From Planctomycetota bacterium (GTDB lineage Bacteria; Planctomycetota; UBA1135; GCA-002686595), in assembly GCA_021776885.1 (NCBI GenBank), contig JAJFFA010000150.1:1-5601 (forward strand): a stretch of DNA of 5,601 nt, in the 5' to 3' direction. Position 1 is the stretch's first letter; every line of letters begins with the position of its first letter. Below, in pieces: positions 1 through 5,564 of the stretch. The notes beneath the pieces are model-generated. The model saw nothing but the letters and a program-made list of their open reading frames with translations, was not told where the DNA came from and did not search any database. The position numbers were made by a program, and so were the translations under genes.

Positions 1-189
1 CGGGCAGGGCAGGCCGAACCACTCGATCGAGCCGCAGGCGGGCAGGCCGAACTGCTCGTGGGTCCCGTGGCCACGGGGGTCGGGCTCCGCGAAAACGCGC
101 AGCACGGGCAGGAGCGCAAGACCGGCGCTGGCGACGACCAGCAGGCCGACTTGCTCGGGGGCGCGGATGGGGCGGGGTGCGGGGGCCAA
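1..189 (-). CDS. DUF2752 family membrane protein, N-terminal part (runs off left edge)
   Basis: This is the first 63 codons of a gene that continues beyond base 1. From TTG at 189-187 the reading is MAPAPRPIRAPEQVG, then a hydrophobic segment (about residues 15-32, LLVVASAGLALLPVL), then DPRGHGTHEQFGLPACGS (37-54) and EWFGLPCP at the cut. DUF2752 proteins are small membrane proteins of unknown function with one N-terminal helix followed by a Gly-Leu-Pro-Cys-Pro-x-Cys-Gly-Met segment. The window ends inside that cysteine motif, so the second Cys and the later helices are not visible. The start is uncertain. TTG is the only ordinary start codon in frame after an in-frame TGA at 201-199. Two ATGs (202-197) lie just upstream but in another frame. 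The gene follows the 167-residue gene on the same strand, separated by the palindromic element. Family assignment is from pattern recognition and is fairly secure; the function is unknown. Confidence 0.8.
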   Translation of the reverse strand, partial: MAPAPRPIRAPEQVGLLVVASAGLALLPVLRVFAEPDPRGHGTHEQFGLPACGSIEWFGLPCP

Positions 190-216
190 GGGGCCCCATC
201 ATCGCCCGAGCGGGCG
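182..216 (-). repeat. Two short GC hairpins in the leader of the DUF2752 gene
   Basis: There are two adjacent inverted repeats. One is CGCCC (203-207) with GGGCG (212-216) around a 4 nt loop. The other is GGGGCC (182-187) with GGCCCC (192-197) around a 4 nt loop. Neither is followed by a T run on either strand, so they are not classical Rho-independent terminators. In minus-strand RNA the second hairpin encloses the proposed TTG start: two of its bases are in the loop and one in the stem. This could lower initiation. The pairing is seen in the sequence; a regulatory role is inferred, and short GC palindromes are expected by chance in DNA of this composition. Confidence 0.4.
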
Positions 217-217
217 C

Positions 218-383
218 CTAGTGCCTCAACCTGAAAGTTCCGGTACACCTGCGTTTCCCTGGGCGTTCCCTGCAAGGCGCCGCGACGAAGGCGTAGCCTC
301 TGCGCTACTTCGAGGAGCGGCAACGCCGCAGGGGGCGCCCAGGGGAAGGCAGGTGTACCGGAACTTTCAGGTTGAGGTACTAG
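218..383. mobile_element. Palindromic MITE-like element, 56 bp arms, CTAG at both ends
   Basis: Bases 218-273 pair with 328-383 without any gap. Of 56 positions, 51 are Watson-Crick, four are G-T pairs (223/378, 256/345, 266/335, 267/334) and one is a G-G mismatch (253/348). The central part also folds, with small bulges: 276-279 with 324-327, 280-282 with 318-320, 286-289 with 309-312 and 293-297 with 304-308, around a 6 nt loop at 298-303. Complementarity stops sharply at CTAG on both sides (218-221 and 380-383). The element has no room for a transposase. The features fit a non-autonomous element made of long terminal inverted repeats, such as the IS630-related Correia and RUP elements, which duplicate TA. 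An IS5-type CTAG (YTAR) duplication is equally compatible, because CTAG is itself palindromic. The right end supplies the TAG stop of the 167-residue gene. A purely local structured RNA element cannot be excluded without finding other copies. Confidence 0.7.
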
Positions 384-883
384 TTGAAGTCGTAGACGTA
401 GGAGAGGCGTTCCTTGTTCAGGATCGCGTAGGGCAGGTCCAGGAGCTGCTTGAGGTGCTCATCACCCTTGTCGTCGAAGCCCCTCAGCTTGGGCTCGCGC
501 ATGACGAAGAAGCGGCGCGTGGCCTTGTCGCTGATCTCGTAGGCAGACGGGCGGATCTCGCCGGCCAGCTCGACGTTCAGGTTGCCCGTGTAGAAGACGC
601 GCACCTTCTGCAGGTCGTGGTCCTTGCCCATCTCCGCGCGGTGGCCGTCTCCGGCCTCGTCGAGGTACTCGTGGGCCAACAGGACCTCGTCCACGTTCAT
701 GTGCAGGAGCGGCGTCTGGATCTGGTCCTTCGAGTTCAGATCGATCAGCGTCACGTCGCGAACGCGCAGGAAGTACTTGCGGTGCTCGTCGAGCAGCTTG
801 GAGAGACGCGTGTACTTGTTCTCGACGTTGCCCTTGATGAGGAAGGCATCGGTCAGGAACAGGTCAGAGACGATCGTCAGCAT
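380..883 (-). CDS. Conserved-looking 167-residue cytosolic protein of unknown function
   Basis: No firm family match is claimed. The protein has no signal peptide and no membrane segment, and it is rich in charged residues. Residues about 12-70 (FLIKGNV, then TRLSKLLDE, then YFLRVRDVTLIDL, then HMNVDEVLLAHE) read like a small beta-rich domain. It resembles DUF6812-type proteins, which share a 'Gly-hydrophobic ... R-L-S-x-L-L ... F-L-x-L-x-D ... V-N' pattern; that comparison is from memory and tentative. Residues about 95-137 repeat the same pattern (NVELAGEI, then RRFFVMREPKL), suggesting an internal duplication. The start ATG lies 24 nt after the folC stop and has no good Shine-Dalgarno sequence, so translation may depend on coupling to folC. 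The TAG stop lies inside the CTAG at the edge of the palindromic element. It is less G+C-biased in amino-acid content than its neighbours (many K, D, N, I and Y), which supports a genuine conserved protein. It is co-directional with folC and probably co-transcribed. Confidence 0.8.
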   Translation of the reverse strand: MLTIVSDLFLTDAFLIKGNVENKYTRLSKLLDEHRKYFLRVRDVTLIDLNSKDQIQTPLLHMNVDEVLLAHEYLDEAGDGHRAEMGKDHDLQKVRVFYTGNLNVELAGEIRPSAYEISDKATRRFFVMREPKLRGFDDKGDEHLKQLLDLPYAILNKERLSYVYDFN

Positions 884-907
884 GCGGGAGGTCCGTTGGC
901 TCTTCGG

Positions 908-2188
908 CTACAGGACCCGTCGCGCTTCCCCCGCAAGCCAGAGGGAGCCGGTGACCAACACCCACCCCGCCGGCGGGACCTGCTCGAGAGCCCTGGCGAT
1001 CGCAAGTTCAACGCTGGGGACCGCTTCGGCCGGGAGGGCGGCGGCGCTGGCGAGCGCCGCGAGCTCTTCCGGCCGGTGGTGACGATCCGGCACCGCCGAC
1101 GTGCAAAGCACCCTATCGACACGCCTACCCAGGGCCTTGAGGAAGGCCGGGGCGTCCTTGTCCTTGGCCAGGGAGACCACGGCCACGCAGGGACCCCCCA
1201 GGGCCGGGTCGAGGGCCAGCTCACCCAGCACCGCCTCCAGGGCCTCGGGGGCGTGGGCCCCGTCGAGCACCATGGGCACCCGCTGGCCGAGGATACGCTC
1301 GAGCCGGGCGGGGAGCCTCGCCGCGGCCACCGTCTCGGCATCCAGAAGCTCCCCCGAGAGGGCCTCGCCGGCCCGCGTCACGACCCCCCGCCGCCCCAGG
1401 GCGTCGAGGGCGGTGCGCGCCACGGAGAGGTTGCGCTGGCTGGGCGGGAGCGGCGGGCGGGCGCTGGCAGAGGGTGCGAAGCACAGCTCCAGGCCCAGGG
1501 CGGCGGCGCGCTCGACGATCACGCGGCCCGCGTCCTCCTGCACTCCCCTTCCCGCGTCCGGGACGAGCCCGGAGACCAGGGTCGCCCCCGGCTTCAGGAT
1601 GCCCGCCTTCTCCCCCGCGATCGCCGCGCGGGTCGAGCCCAGCAGCTGGGTATGCTCGAGCTCGATCCCGGTCACTACGCAGACCTCGGGCTGGAGCACG
1701 TTGGTCGAGTCGAGCCGGCCGCCGAGGCCGACCTCGACCACGGCCCAATCGACCCGCGCCGTGCGAAAGGCCTGGAAACCCGCCGCCGTCACCAGGTCGA
1801 ACCAGGAGGCCTCGTGGGCGGGGCTGCCCTCGGCCACGGCCGCCGCGCGGGCCTCGAGGGCGGGCTCCAGGGCGGCCGCCAGGGCGTCGTCATCCACGTC
1901 CCGGCCCGCGAGCCGGATGCGCTCGTGGACCCGGTCGACGTGGGGCGAGCCGTAGGTGCCGACCCCGAAGCCGGCGCGCGAGAGCCCGGCGGCGATCAGG
2001 GCGGCGGTCGAGCCCTTGCCCTTGCTGCCCGCCACGTGGACGCAGCGGAAGGCCCGCTCCGGGTGCCCCAGGCGCTGCATGAGGTCGCGCATGGGGGCCA
2101 GCTCCTGGCGCAGGGCAGCCGTGCGCGCCGAGCGCTCCCAGTCGATCAGGGCATCGAGCCGCAAAAGGACATCATCCAGGCGCTTCAT
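908..2188 (-). CDS. folC: Folylpolyglutamate synthase / dihydrofolate synthase (FolC, Mur ligase family)
   Basis: FolC is a cytosolic ATP-dependent ligase that adds L-glutamate to dihydropteroate and/or to reduced folates, giving retained polyglutamate cofactors. The 426 residues match the usual family length. Visible motifs in order are the N-terminal LGHPE (40-44), the P-loop VAGSKGKGST (52-61, usually TNGKGS), VEVGLGGRLDSTN (151-163), an EHTQLLG loop with H179, AGEKAGILKPG (191-201) including the family lysine, QRN (251-253), LPARLE (292-297), DGAHAP (309-314, usually DGAHNP), KDKD (342-345) and the C-terminal GSLWLAGE (414-421). All core ATP and Mur-ligase elements are therefore present. 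The HN-to-HA and PGR-to-PAR changes are small oddities. The sequence alone does not tell whether it has both activities. The ATG at 2188 gives the expected N-terminal helix, but only an AAGG lies 2 nt upstream, too close for a good ribosome site. The gene diverges from the NUDIX gene and leads the leftward unit. Confidence 0.95.
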   Translation of the reverse strand: MKRLDDVLLRLDALIDWERSARTAALRQELAPMRDLMQRLGHPERAFRCVHVAGSKGKGSTAALIAAGLSRAGFGVGTYGSPHVDRVHERIRLAGRDVDDDALAAALEPALEARAAAVAEGSPAHEASWFDLVTAAGFQAFRTARVDWAVVEVGLGGRLDSTNVLQPEVCVVTGIELEHTQLLGSTRAAIAGEKAGILKPGATLVSGLVPDAGRGVQEDAGRVIVERAAALGLELCFAPSASARPPLPPSQRNLSVARTALDALGRRGVVTRAGEALSGELLDAETVAAARLPARLERILGQRVPMVLDGAHAPEALEAVLGELALDPALGGPCVAVVSLAKDKDAPAFLKALGRRVDRVLCTSAVPDRHHRPEELAALASAAALPAEAVPSVELAIARALEQVPPAGWVLVTGSLWLAGEARRVL

Positions 2189-2217
2189 GACCTTCTAATG
2201 CCTATCAAATTCGCCAT
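2185..2217 (-). promoter_or_regulatory. Possible 10-codon upstream ORF overlapping the folC start
   Basis: On the minus strand an ATG at 2217-2215 opens a reading frame, MANLIGIRRS, whose TGA (2187-2185) overlaps the folC ATG as ATGA. Such overlaps are the usual geometry of translational coupling, and folC itself lacks a well-spaced Shine-Dalgarno sequence. The mini-ORF also has no obvious ribosome site. It sits in the most A+T-rich stretch of the region, which may simply be the promoter or leader. It could easily be chance. Confidence 0.2.
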
Positions 2218-2340
2218 AAACCCCCGTCCTCGGGGCGCCCGCCCAGCTGGCCGCGTTCGGTCCGGCTCAGAATCCCCCTCACACAAGTACGATAAGGAAG
2301 CTCCCTCCGCTCCTTCGCCCCCCCGGGAGTCCCGGAACCC
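2189..2340. promoter_or_regulatory. Divergent intergenic region between folC and the NUDIX gene
   Basis: This 152 bp gap must hold the start signals of both folC (leftward) and the NUDIX gene (rightward). Two A+T-richer islands stand out from G+C-rich surroundings, 2193-2220 next to folC and 2281-2297 before the NUDIX gene. The second contains TACGAT (2288-2293), a poor -10 candidate without a convincing -35. A small hairpin, CCCCG (2222-2226) with CGGGG (2231-2235), would lie in the folC leader. GGGAG at 2325-2329, 11 nt before the NUDIX ATG, is a plausible ribosome site. No confident sigma-70 promoter can be named. Confidence 0.45.
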
Positions 2341-2763
2341 ATGAGCGAACTCCTACACCGGATCAAGGTCTTCGTCTTCCGCATGGACGGCGGGGAGCCC
2401 GACTACCTGCTGCTCAAGCCCGACCAGGGTATCGAGGGGCTCTGGGGCCCGCTGCAGGGCCCCCTCGGATTCGGCGACAAGCTGGAGGGCGCCATCCGCC
2501 GGCACGTGCTGGACTCCACCGGGATCGGCCGCGCAGCCCAGCTGGTCGACCTGTCGATGCCCAGCCGCATCACCTTCGGCGAGGAGGAGATCGTCGAGTG
2601 GACCTTCGGCTACCAGTCCCTCGTGCTTCCGGACCCGGAGCGCATCCAGGCCCACTGCGCGGCCTATCAATGGGCCGAGTTCGGCACGGCCTACCCGAGC
2701 CTCGACTTCGACGCGGACCGCGCCGCGATCCTGCGCCTGCACACGCTGCTGCACGCGGCCTGA
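2341..2763 (+). CDS. NUDIX-fold protein with a degenerate catalytic box
   Basis: NUDIX proteins usually hydrolyse nucleoside diphosphate derivatives using the box G-x5-E-x7-R-E-U-x-E-E-x-G-U. The 140 residues show the fold in order: an opening strand (RIKVFVFRMDGG, residues 7-18), DYLLLKP (21-27), LWGPLQGPLGFGDKLEGAIR (34-53), RHVLDSTGI (54-62), a middle strand pair around EEIVEWTFGY (81-90), and the C-terminal 'YQWAEF' (109-114) that matches the usual 'W-hydrophobic-acidic' element. Aligned on the final Gly-Ile, the box reads G-x5-D-x7-R-H-V-L-D-S-T-G-I. The four glutamates are replaced by D, H, D and S, so only two acidic positions remain. The length is typical of a single-domain enzyme. 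The gene is alone on the plus strand, diverging from folC and converging on the porin. A role in folate synthesis (dihydroneopterin triphosphate hydrolysis is a known NUDIX job) is suggested only by proximity. It may instead be a non-catalytic binding or sensor protein. Confidence 0.8.
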   Translation: MSELLHRIKVFVFRMDGGEPDYLLLKPDQGIEGLWGPLQGPLGFGDKLEGAIRRHVLDSTGIGRAAQLVDLSMPSRITFGEEEIVEWTFGYQSLVLPDPERIQAHCAAYQWAEFGTAYPSLDFDADRAAILRLHTLLHAA

Positions 2764-2772
2764 GGGCCGCGC

Positions 2773-2797
2773 GCGGGCCGAGTGCGGGCCGAGTGCG
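2773..2797. repeat. Short tandem repeat, 11 bp unit, 2.3 copies
   Basis: The unit GCGGGCCGAGT occurs twice without change (2773-2783 and 2784-2794) and is followed by GCG. It fills much of the 45 bp gap between the convergent stop codons of the NUDIX and porin genes. It is probably a slippage or duplication product. No hairpin with a T run is present, so no classical terminator separates the two convergent genes. Confidence 0.75.
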
Positions 2798-2808
2798 ACT
2801 GGGCCGCC

Positions 2809-4170
2809 TCAGAAGTCGATCCGCAGGCGCATCCCGAAGAACTCGTAGTCCGCCTCGAACAGGGGACTGCTGGTGGGCGTGCTCGGGTCCTCCTGGCGGC
2901 CGCTGATGTCGCCGAAGATGTAGTTGAACTGCACGCTCGCATTGGGGTTCCAGTACCAGTTCAGCCCCAGGGTGATCGAGCGCCCGACGCCGCCCGCCAC
3001 GCCCTCGTCCGTGAAGTCGGCGTAGGAGTAGCGCGCCGCCACCTGCCAGGCGCCCAGGCCGCCCGCGTCGCGGAAGTTCTTCCTCGGCTTGGGGCGACCG
3101 AGGATGCCGTTCTTGCGATCCCAGGGCATGTGCTCGCCCGTCAGGAAATAGGAAGCGTAGATGTAGCCGCCCCAGAAGAAGGGGTTCGGGTTCCCGCCCC
3201 CGCGGTCGACGTTCGCGCCCTGGGCCTCGGCCGTGACCTGCAGCGGACCGCAGTTGGTCACACCCTCCAGTCCAACCAGCGAGTACTGGTCTACCTCGCT
3301 GATGCGGCCGGTGTTGATCCAGCGCGAGAGGGTGCGGGCCTCGGGGCGCGTGCGGAAGCGCGCCTCGTTGGAGGCGTCGTTCTCGCTGACGTTGCCGTCG
3401 GGGTAGGCGCTCGTGCCGGACACGGCCCAGTGCACGTAGCGCCTGCCGTCGTCCTCGAACAGCGCGGTATTCGCCAGGCGCGCGGCGATCTCGGGCTGCA
3501 GCGTGTCGCTGACGTACTGCCCGGTGCCCTGGATGTCCGTCTGGTTGAAGACGCCGTAGCGCCAGTTCCAGGCCTGGTCGTCGGAGAGACCGTAGGACTG
3601 GACGCCCAGGCGGCGCGAGTCCTGGTTGAACGACTCGATCACGAACGGTCGTTCCATGAAGACGTTGTAGCGGCTCGAATTGAGGTGATCGAGGCCGTAC
3701 GGGCGCTTCTGGTTGCCGATCAGGACCTTCTGCGCGAGCCCCAGGTCCTTCCAGCCGAAGACCATGTCCTTGAAGACCAGGCCAGCGCCCTTGCCGAAGT
3801 CGATCTCGAGCTTGTAGGTCATGTCCGTGTCGACATCACCCGACACGCCGATGCGCGCGCGACGGAACTCGACGTTGGTCTGCGGGTCGAGGGCCGGGTC
3901 GCCGCTCTCGAAGACCCCCGCGCTCTCGTCGGCGGAGGTCGGCACCCAGACATCGGTGTGCAGGCGCCCGAAGATCTTCATCGAGGCGCGCGAGCTGCCC
4001 GTGACCGGGATCGTGTCGTGGCTCTCCCTGAGCGCATCGATCTGGCGCTGCAGGTCCTGGAGCGAGAGGGGGGCCTCGTCCTCCTCCTGCTGGGCCATCG
4101 CGGGCGCTCCGAGGAGCGTCACCGTCGTGAGGGCCCACGCCGCTGCACGTCCATGACTGGTTGCTGACAT
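2809..4170 (-). CDS. Outer-membrane porin, phosphate-selective O/P (OprO/OprP) family
   Basis: This is a beta-barrel channel for anions such as phosphate or pyrophosphate in the outer membrane. The 453 residues begin with a Sec signal peptide (hydrophobic core about 10-21, probable cleavage after AMA at 24-26). A short amphipathic helix follows (LSLQDLQRQIDALRE, 35-49), a possible periplasmic coiled coil of the kind seen in several porins. Family landmarks are EFRRARIGVSGDV (101-113) with YKLEIDF (119-125), IGNQKRPYGLDHLNSSRY (151-168) running into FMERPF (171-176), GAWQVAARYSYADF (373-386), and a C-terminal strand pair with TLGLNWYWNPNASVQFNY (400-417). The protein ends in RLRIDF, with the terminal Phe recognised by the barrel-assembly machinery. 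It is full length. The ribosome site is GGAG at 4184-4181, 10 nt before ATG. Specificity for phosphate is a family label and is not proven by the residues visible. It lies downstream of DUF1501 on the same strand, 127 bp away. Confidence 0.93.
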   Translation of the reverse strand: MSATSHGRAAAWALTTVTLLGAPAMAQQEEDEAPLSLQDLQRQIDALRESHDTIPVTGSSRASMKIFGRLHTDVWVPTSADESAGVFESGDPALDPQTNVEFRRARIGVSGDVDTDMTYKLEIDFGKGAGLVFKDMVFGWKDLGLAQKVLIGNQKRPYGLDHLNSSRYNVFMERPFVIESFNQDSRRLGVQSYGLSDDQAWNWRYGVFNQTDIQGTGQYVSDTLQPEIAARLANTALFEDDGRRYVHWAVSGTSAYPDGNVSENDASNEARFRTRPEARTLSRWINTGRISEVDQYSLVGLEGVTNCGPLQVTAEAQGANVDRGGGNPNPFFWGGYIYASYFLTGEHMPWDRKNGILGRPKPRKNFRDAGGLGAWQVAARYSYADFTDEGVAGGVGRSITLGLNWYWNPNASVQFNYIFGDISGRQEDPSTPTSSPLFEADYEFFGMRLRIDF

Positions 4171-4203
4171 CCTTGCTGGTCTCCGATCCTTGGCTGGGGG
4201 TCC

Positions 4204-4225
4204 GTTCGCTCTTTGTACGGCGAAC
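4204..4225. promoter_or_regulatory. Inverted repeat GTTCGC-N10-GCGAAC upstream of the porin
   Basis: A perfect 6 bp dyad (4204-4209 and 4220-4225) with a 10 bp spacer sits 34-55 bases before the porin ATG. The position and half-site spacing suit either an operator for a dimeric regulator or a hairpin in the leader of the porin mRNA. The spacer is locally A+T-richer (CTTTGTAC). No regulator is encoded in the window, and I do not recognise the motif as a known box. Confidence 0.35.
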
Positions 4226-4269
4226 AGGGTGGGGACCCACAGGGCCCAGCGGGAGGCAAGTTCGGGTCA

Positions 4270-4296
4270 GCTCTTCATCAAGGGCGAATCAAGAGC
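4270..4296 (-). terminator. Weak hairpin directly after the DUF1501 stop
   Basis: GCTCTT (4270-4275) and AAGAGC (4291-4296) form a 6 bp stem just 1 nt after the DUF1501 stop codon, with a few further pairs possible inside (A-T, T-A, T-G) around a 7 nt loop. No T run follows on the minus strand, so termination is doubtful. It may instead act as a 3' stabiliser or attenuator between DUF1501 and the porin. Confidence 0.25.
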
Positions 4297-4297
4297 C

Positions 4298-5536
4298 TCA
4301 GACCAGGTCGATGGGCTCGTAAGAGGCGCCGAGCAGGGCCTCGGCGTCGCCGCCGAACCAGGGTCCGATCACGCTCGCGTAGACCCGTCGGAAGTCGGTC
4401 GTGTAGGCCAGGTTCCCCTCCTCCAGGGAGGACAGGGCCGGGTGCTCTCCATACAGCCCGCCCTTGACCCGCGAGCCCAGGACGAACATCGGCCCGGCCT
4501 TGCCGTGGTCGTGGCCCTTGGAGTCGTTCTCCTCCACTCGGCGACCGAACTCGCTGAAGACCACGACCAGGGTGTCGCGTCCCTCCGGGCTCGAGGCCAG
4601 GTCCTTGGCCAGGGCCGTCAAGCCCTCGTCGAGGGTCTTCATCAGGCGGTCGTGGGTCTGCTTCTGAGCGGCGTGGGTGTCGAAGCCGCGCAGCTCGACC
4701 GAGGCGACGCGGGTCCCCAGGCCGGCGTGGATCAAGGCCGCCGCGTTGGTCAGCTGGGCACCGAACTCGTCCCGCGGATAGGCCACCTGGGGCTCGTACT
4801 CGGCCACGGCGCGGCGCACGCGCAGGGAGGAGTCGCGGGCCGTGTCGAGCACGCCACGCAGGTCGGACAGGATCGGGCTGGCCCCATCGTCCTCGCTGCT
4901 GAGGGCGGTCCCCGACTCGCGCCAGGTACGCGCCTTGGCCCCCGCTCCGAACCACTGGTAGCTCGAGGGCGAGGCGAAGGCGATCGGTGCGTGCTGGGAC
5001 GAGAAGATCGAGTAGGGCGCGTAGCGGCCGACGTGGACCACGAGCTCGGCGCTGCGCTCGTCGTTCCAAAGCTGGTCCGCCAGGCGCGCGGCCCAGCCGT
5101 CCCCGGCGTTGCGCCCGCGACGGTCGGCGGTGTGCCAGATCTCGAGGGACTTGAAGTGCGAGAGCACGGGCTGGGGGTAGCCGGCGCCCTCGACGACGGC
5201 CAGCTTGCCAGCGTCGTAGAGGCGACGCAGACCGCGCAAGGCCGGGTGCAAGCCACGGTAGTCGTCGAGGCGCAGGACGCTCTTCTTCTCCACCTGGGTG
5301 CTGGAACGCGCGCGGTAGTAGGCGTCGTCCGCGTAGGGGACAACGGTGGAGAGGCCGTCGTTGCCGCCCGAGAGCTGCACCAGGATCAGACGCCGTCCGT
5401 TCTTCGCCGGTCCGCCCGCGCGGGCGCGCCCGACGAGCGCCGCGGCGCGCGAGGGCGAGGCCAGGGCCGCGCCGCCCGTCAAGAGCGAGAGGCCAGTGAG
5501 CAGGGCGCGGCGGTCGAGTCGTGTTTGGTGTGCCAT
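4298..5536 (-). CDS. DUF1501 family protein with Tat signal peptide
   Basis: DUF1501 proteins are exported proteins of unproven function, distantly like the alkaline phosphatase/sulfatase group, and abundant in planctomycetes, usually next to DUF1800. The 412 residues start with a twin-arginine signal (DRRALLTG with R9-R10, hydrophobic stretch to about 28, then SRA), so export in the folded state is expected. Family landmarks are LILVQLSGGNDGLSTVVPY (50-68), SHFKSLEIWHTA (126-137), ELRGFDTH (281-288), VVFSEFGRR (325-333), GHDHGKAGPMFVLG (341-354) and TTDFRRVYASVI (379-390). D60, D286, H288, E329, H342, D343 and H344 are candidate metal or phosphate ligands by analogy with that superfamily; this is inference. 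It is full length. The ATG is fixed by a strong ribosome site. It follows the probable DUF1800 tail after a 28 nt gap, so the two are almost certainly one operon. Confidence 0.93.
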   Translation of the reverse strand: MAHQTRLDRRALLTGLSLLTGGAALASPSRAAALVGRARAGGPAKNGRRLILVQLSGGNDGLSTVVPYADDAYYRARSSTQVEKKSVLRLDDYRGLHPALRGLRRLYDAGKLAVVEGAGYPQPVLSHFKSLEIWHTADRRGRNAGDGWAARLADQLWNDERSAELVVHVGRYAPYSIFSSQHAPIAFASPSSYQWFGAGAKARTWRESGTALSSEDDGASPILSDLRGVLDTARDSSLRVRRAVAEYEPQVAYPRDEFGAQLTNAAALIHAGLGTRVASVELRGFDTHAAQKQTHDRLMKTLDEGLTALAKDLASSPEGRDTLVVVFSEFGRRVEENDSKGHDHGKAGPMFVLGSRVKGGLYGEHPALSSLEEGNLAYTTDFRRVYASVIGPWFGGDAEALLGASYEPIDLV

Positions 5537-5545
5537 GGTTCAGAT

Positions 5546-5551
5546 CTCCTT
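5546..5551 (-). promoter_or_regulatory. Ribosome binding site of the DUF1501 gene
   Basis: AAGGAG lies 9 nt before the ATG at 5536. It is the clearest Shine-Dalgarno sequence in the window and settles the start of the Tat-signal protein. Confidence 0.8.
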
Positions 5552-5564
5552 CGAGCGCGTCGGG

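Noticed and set aside
218..383. The palindrome as a Rho-independent terminator
   Set aside because: The arms are far longer than a terminator stem, there is no T run after either end, and the outer ends lie exactly in CTAG. It may still impede transcription.
218..383. The palindrome as a CRISPR repeat or tRNA-type gene
   Set aside because: There is one inverted pair only, with no spaced direct repeats and no cloverleaf or conserved T-loop sequence.
2281..2297. Sigma-70 promoter for the NUDIX gene
   Set aside because: TACGAT is a weak -10 match and no acceptable -35 lies 16-18 bp upstream, so it is mentioned only as part of the intergenic description.
167..2344. 725-residue open frame on the plus strand
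   Set aside because: It runs antisense to folC and the 167-residue gene, which have clear family motifs or ordinary composition. The translation is low-complexity R/G/A/E/V-rich with no domain, and long antisense open frames are expected in DNA with G or C at third positions.
2764..2808. Bidirectional terminator between the NUDIX and porin genes
   Set aside because: Only a 4 bp GGCC self-pair and the 11 bp tandem repeat are visible, with no T-rich tail in either direction.
2782..4167. 461-residue open frame on the plus strand
   Set aside because: It is the antisense shadow of the porin. The porin has a signal peptide, family motifs and a terminal Phe, whereas this frame has only V/A/R/E/D-rich sequence.
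4228..4241. GTGGG/CCCAC inverted repeat in the porin upstream gap
   Set aside because: The loop would be only 2 nt and there is no T run. Chance occurrence is likely in G+C-rich DNA.
4278..5069. 263-residue open frame on the minus strand
   Set aside because: It is an alternative frame inside DUF1501, rich in R, G, P and A, with no recognisable motif.
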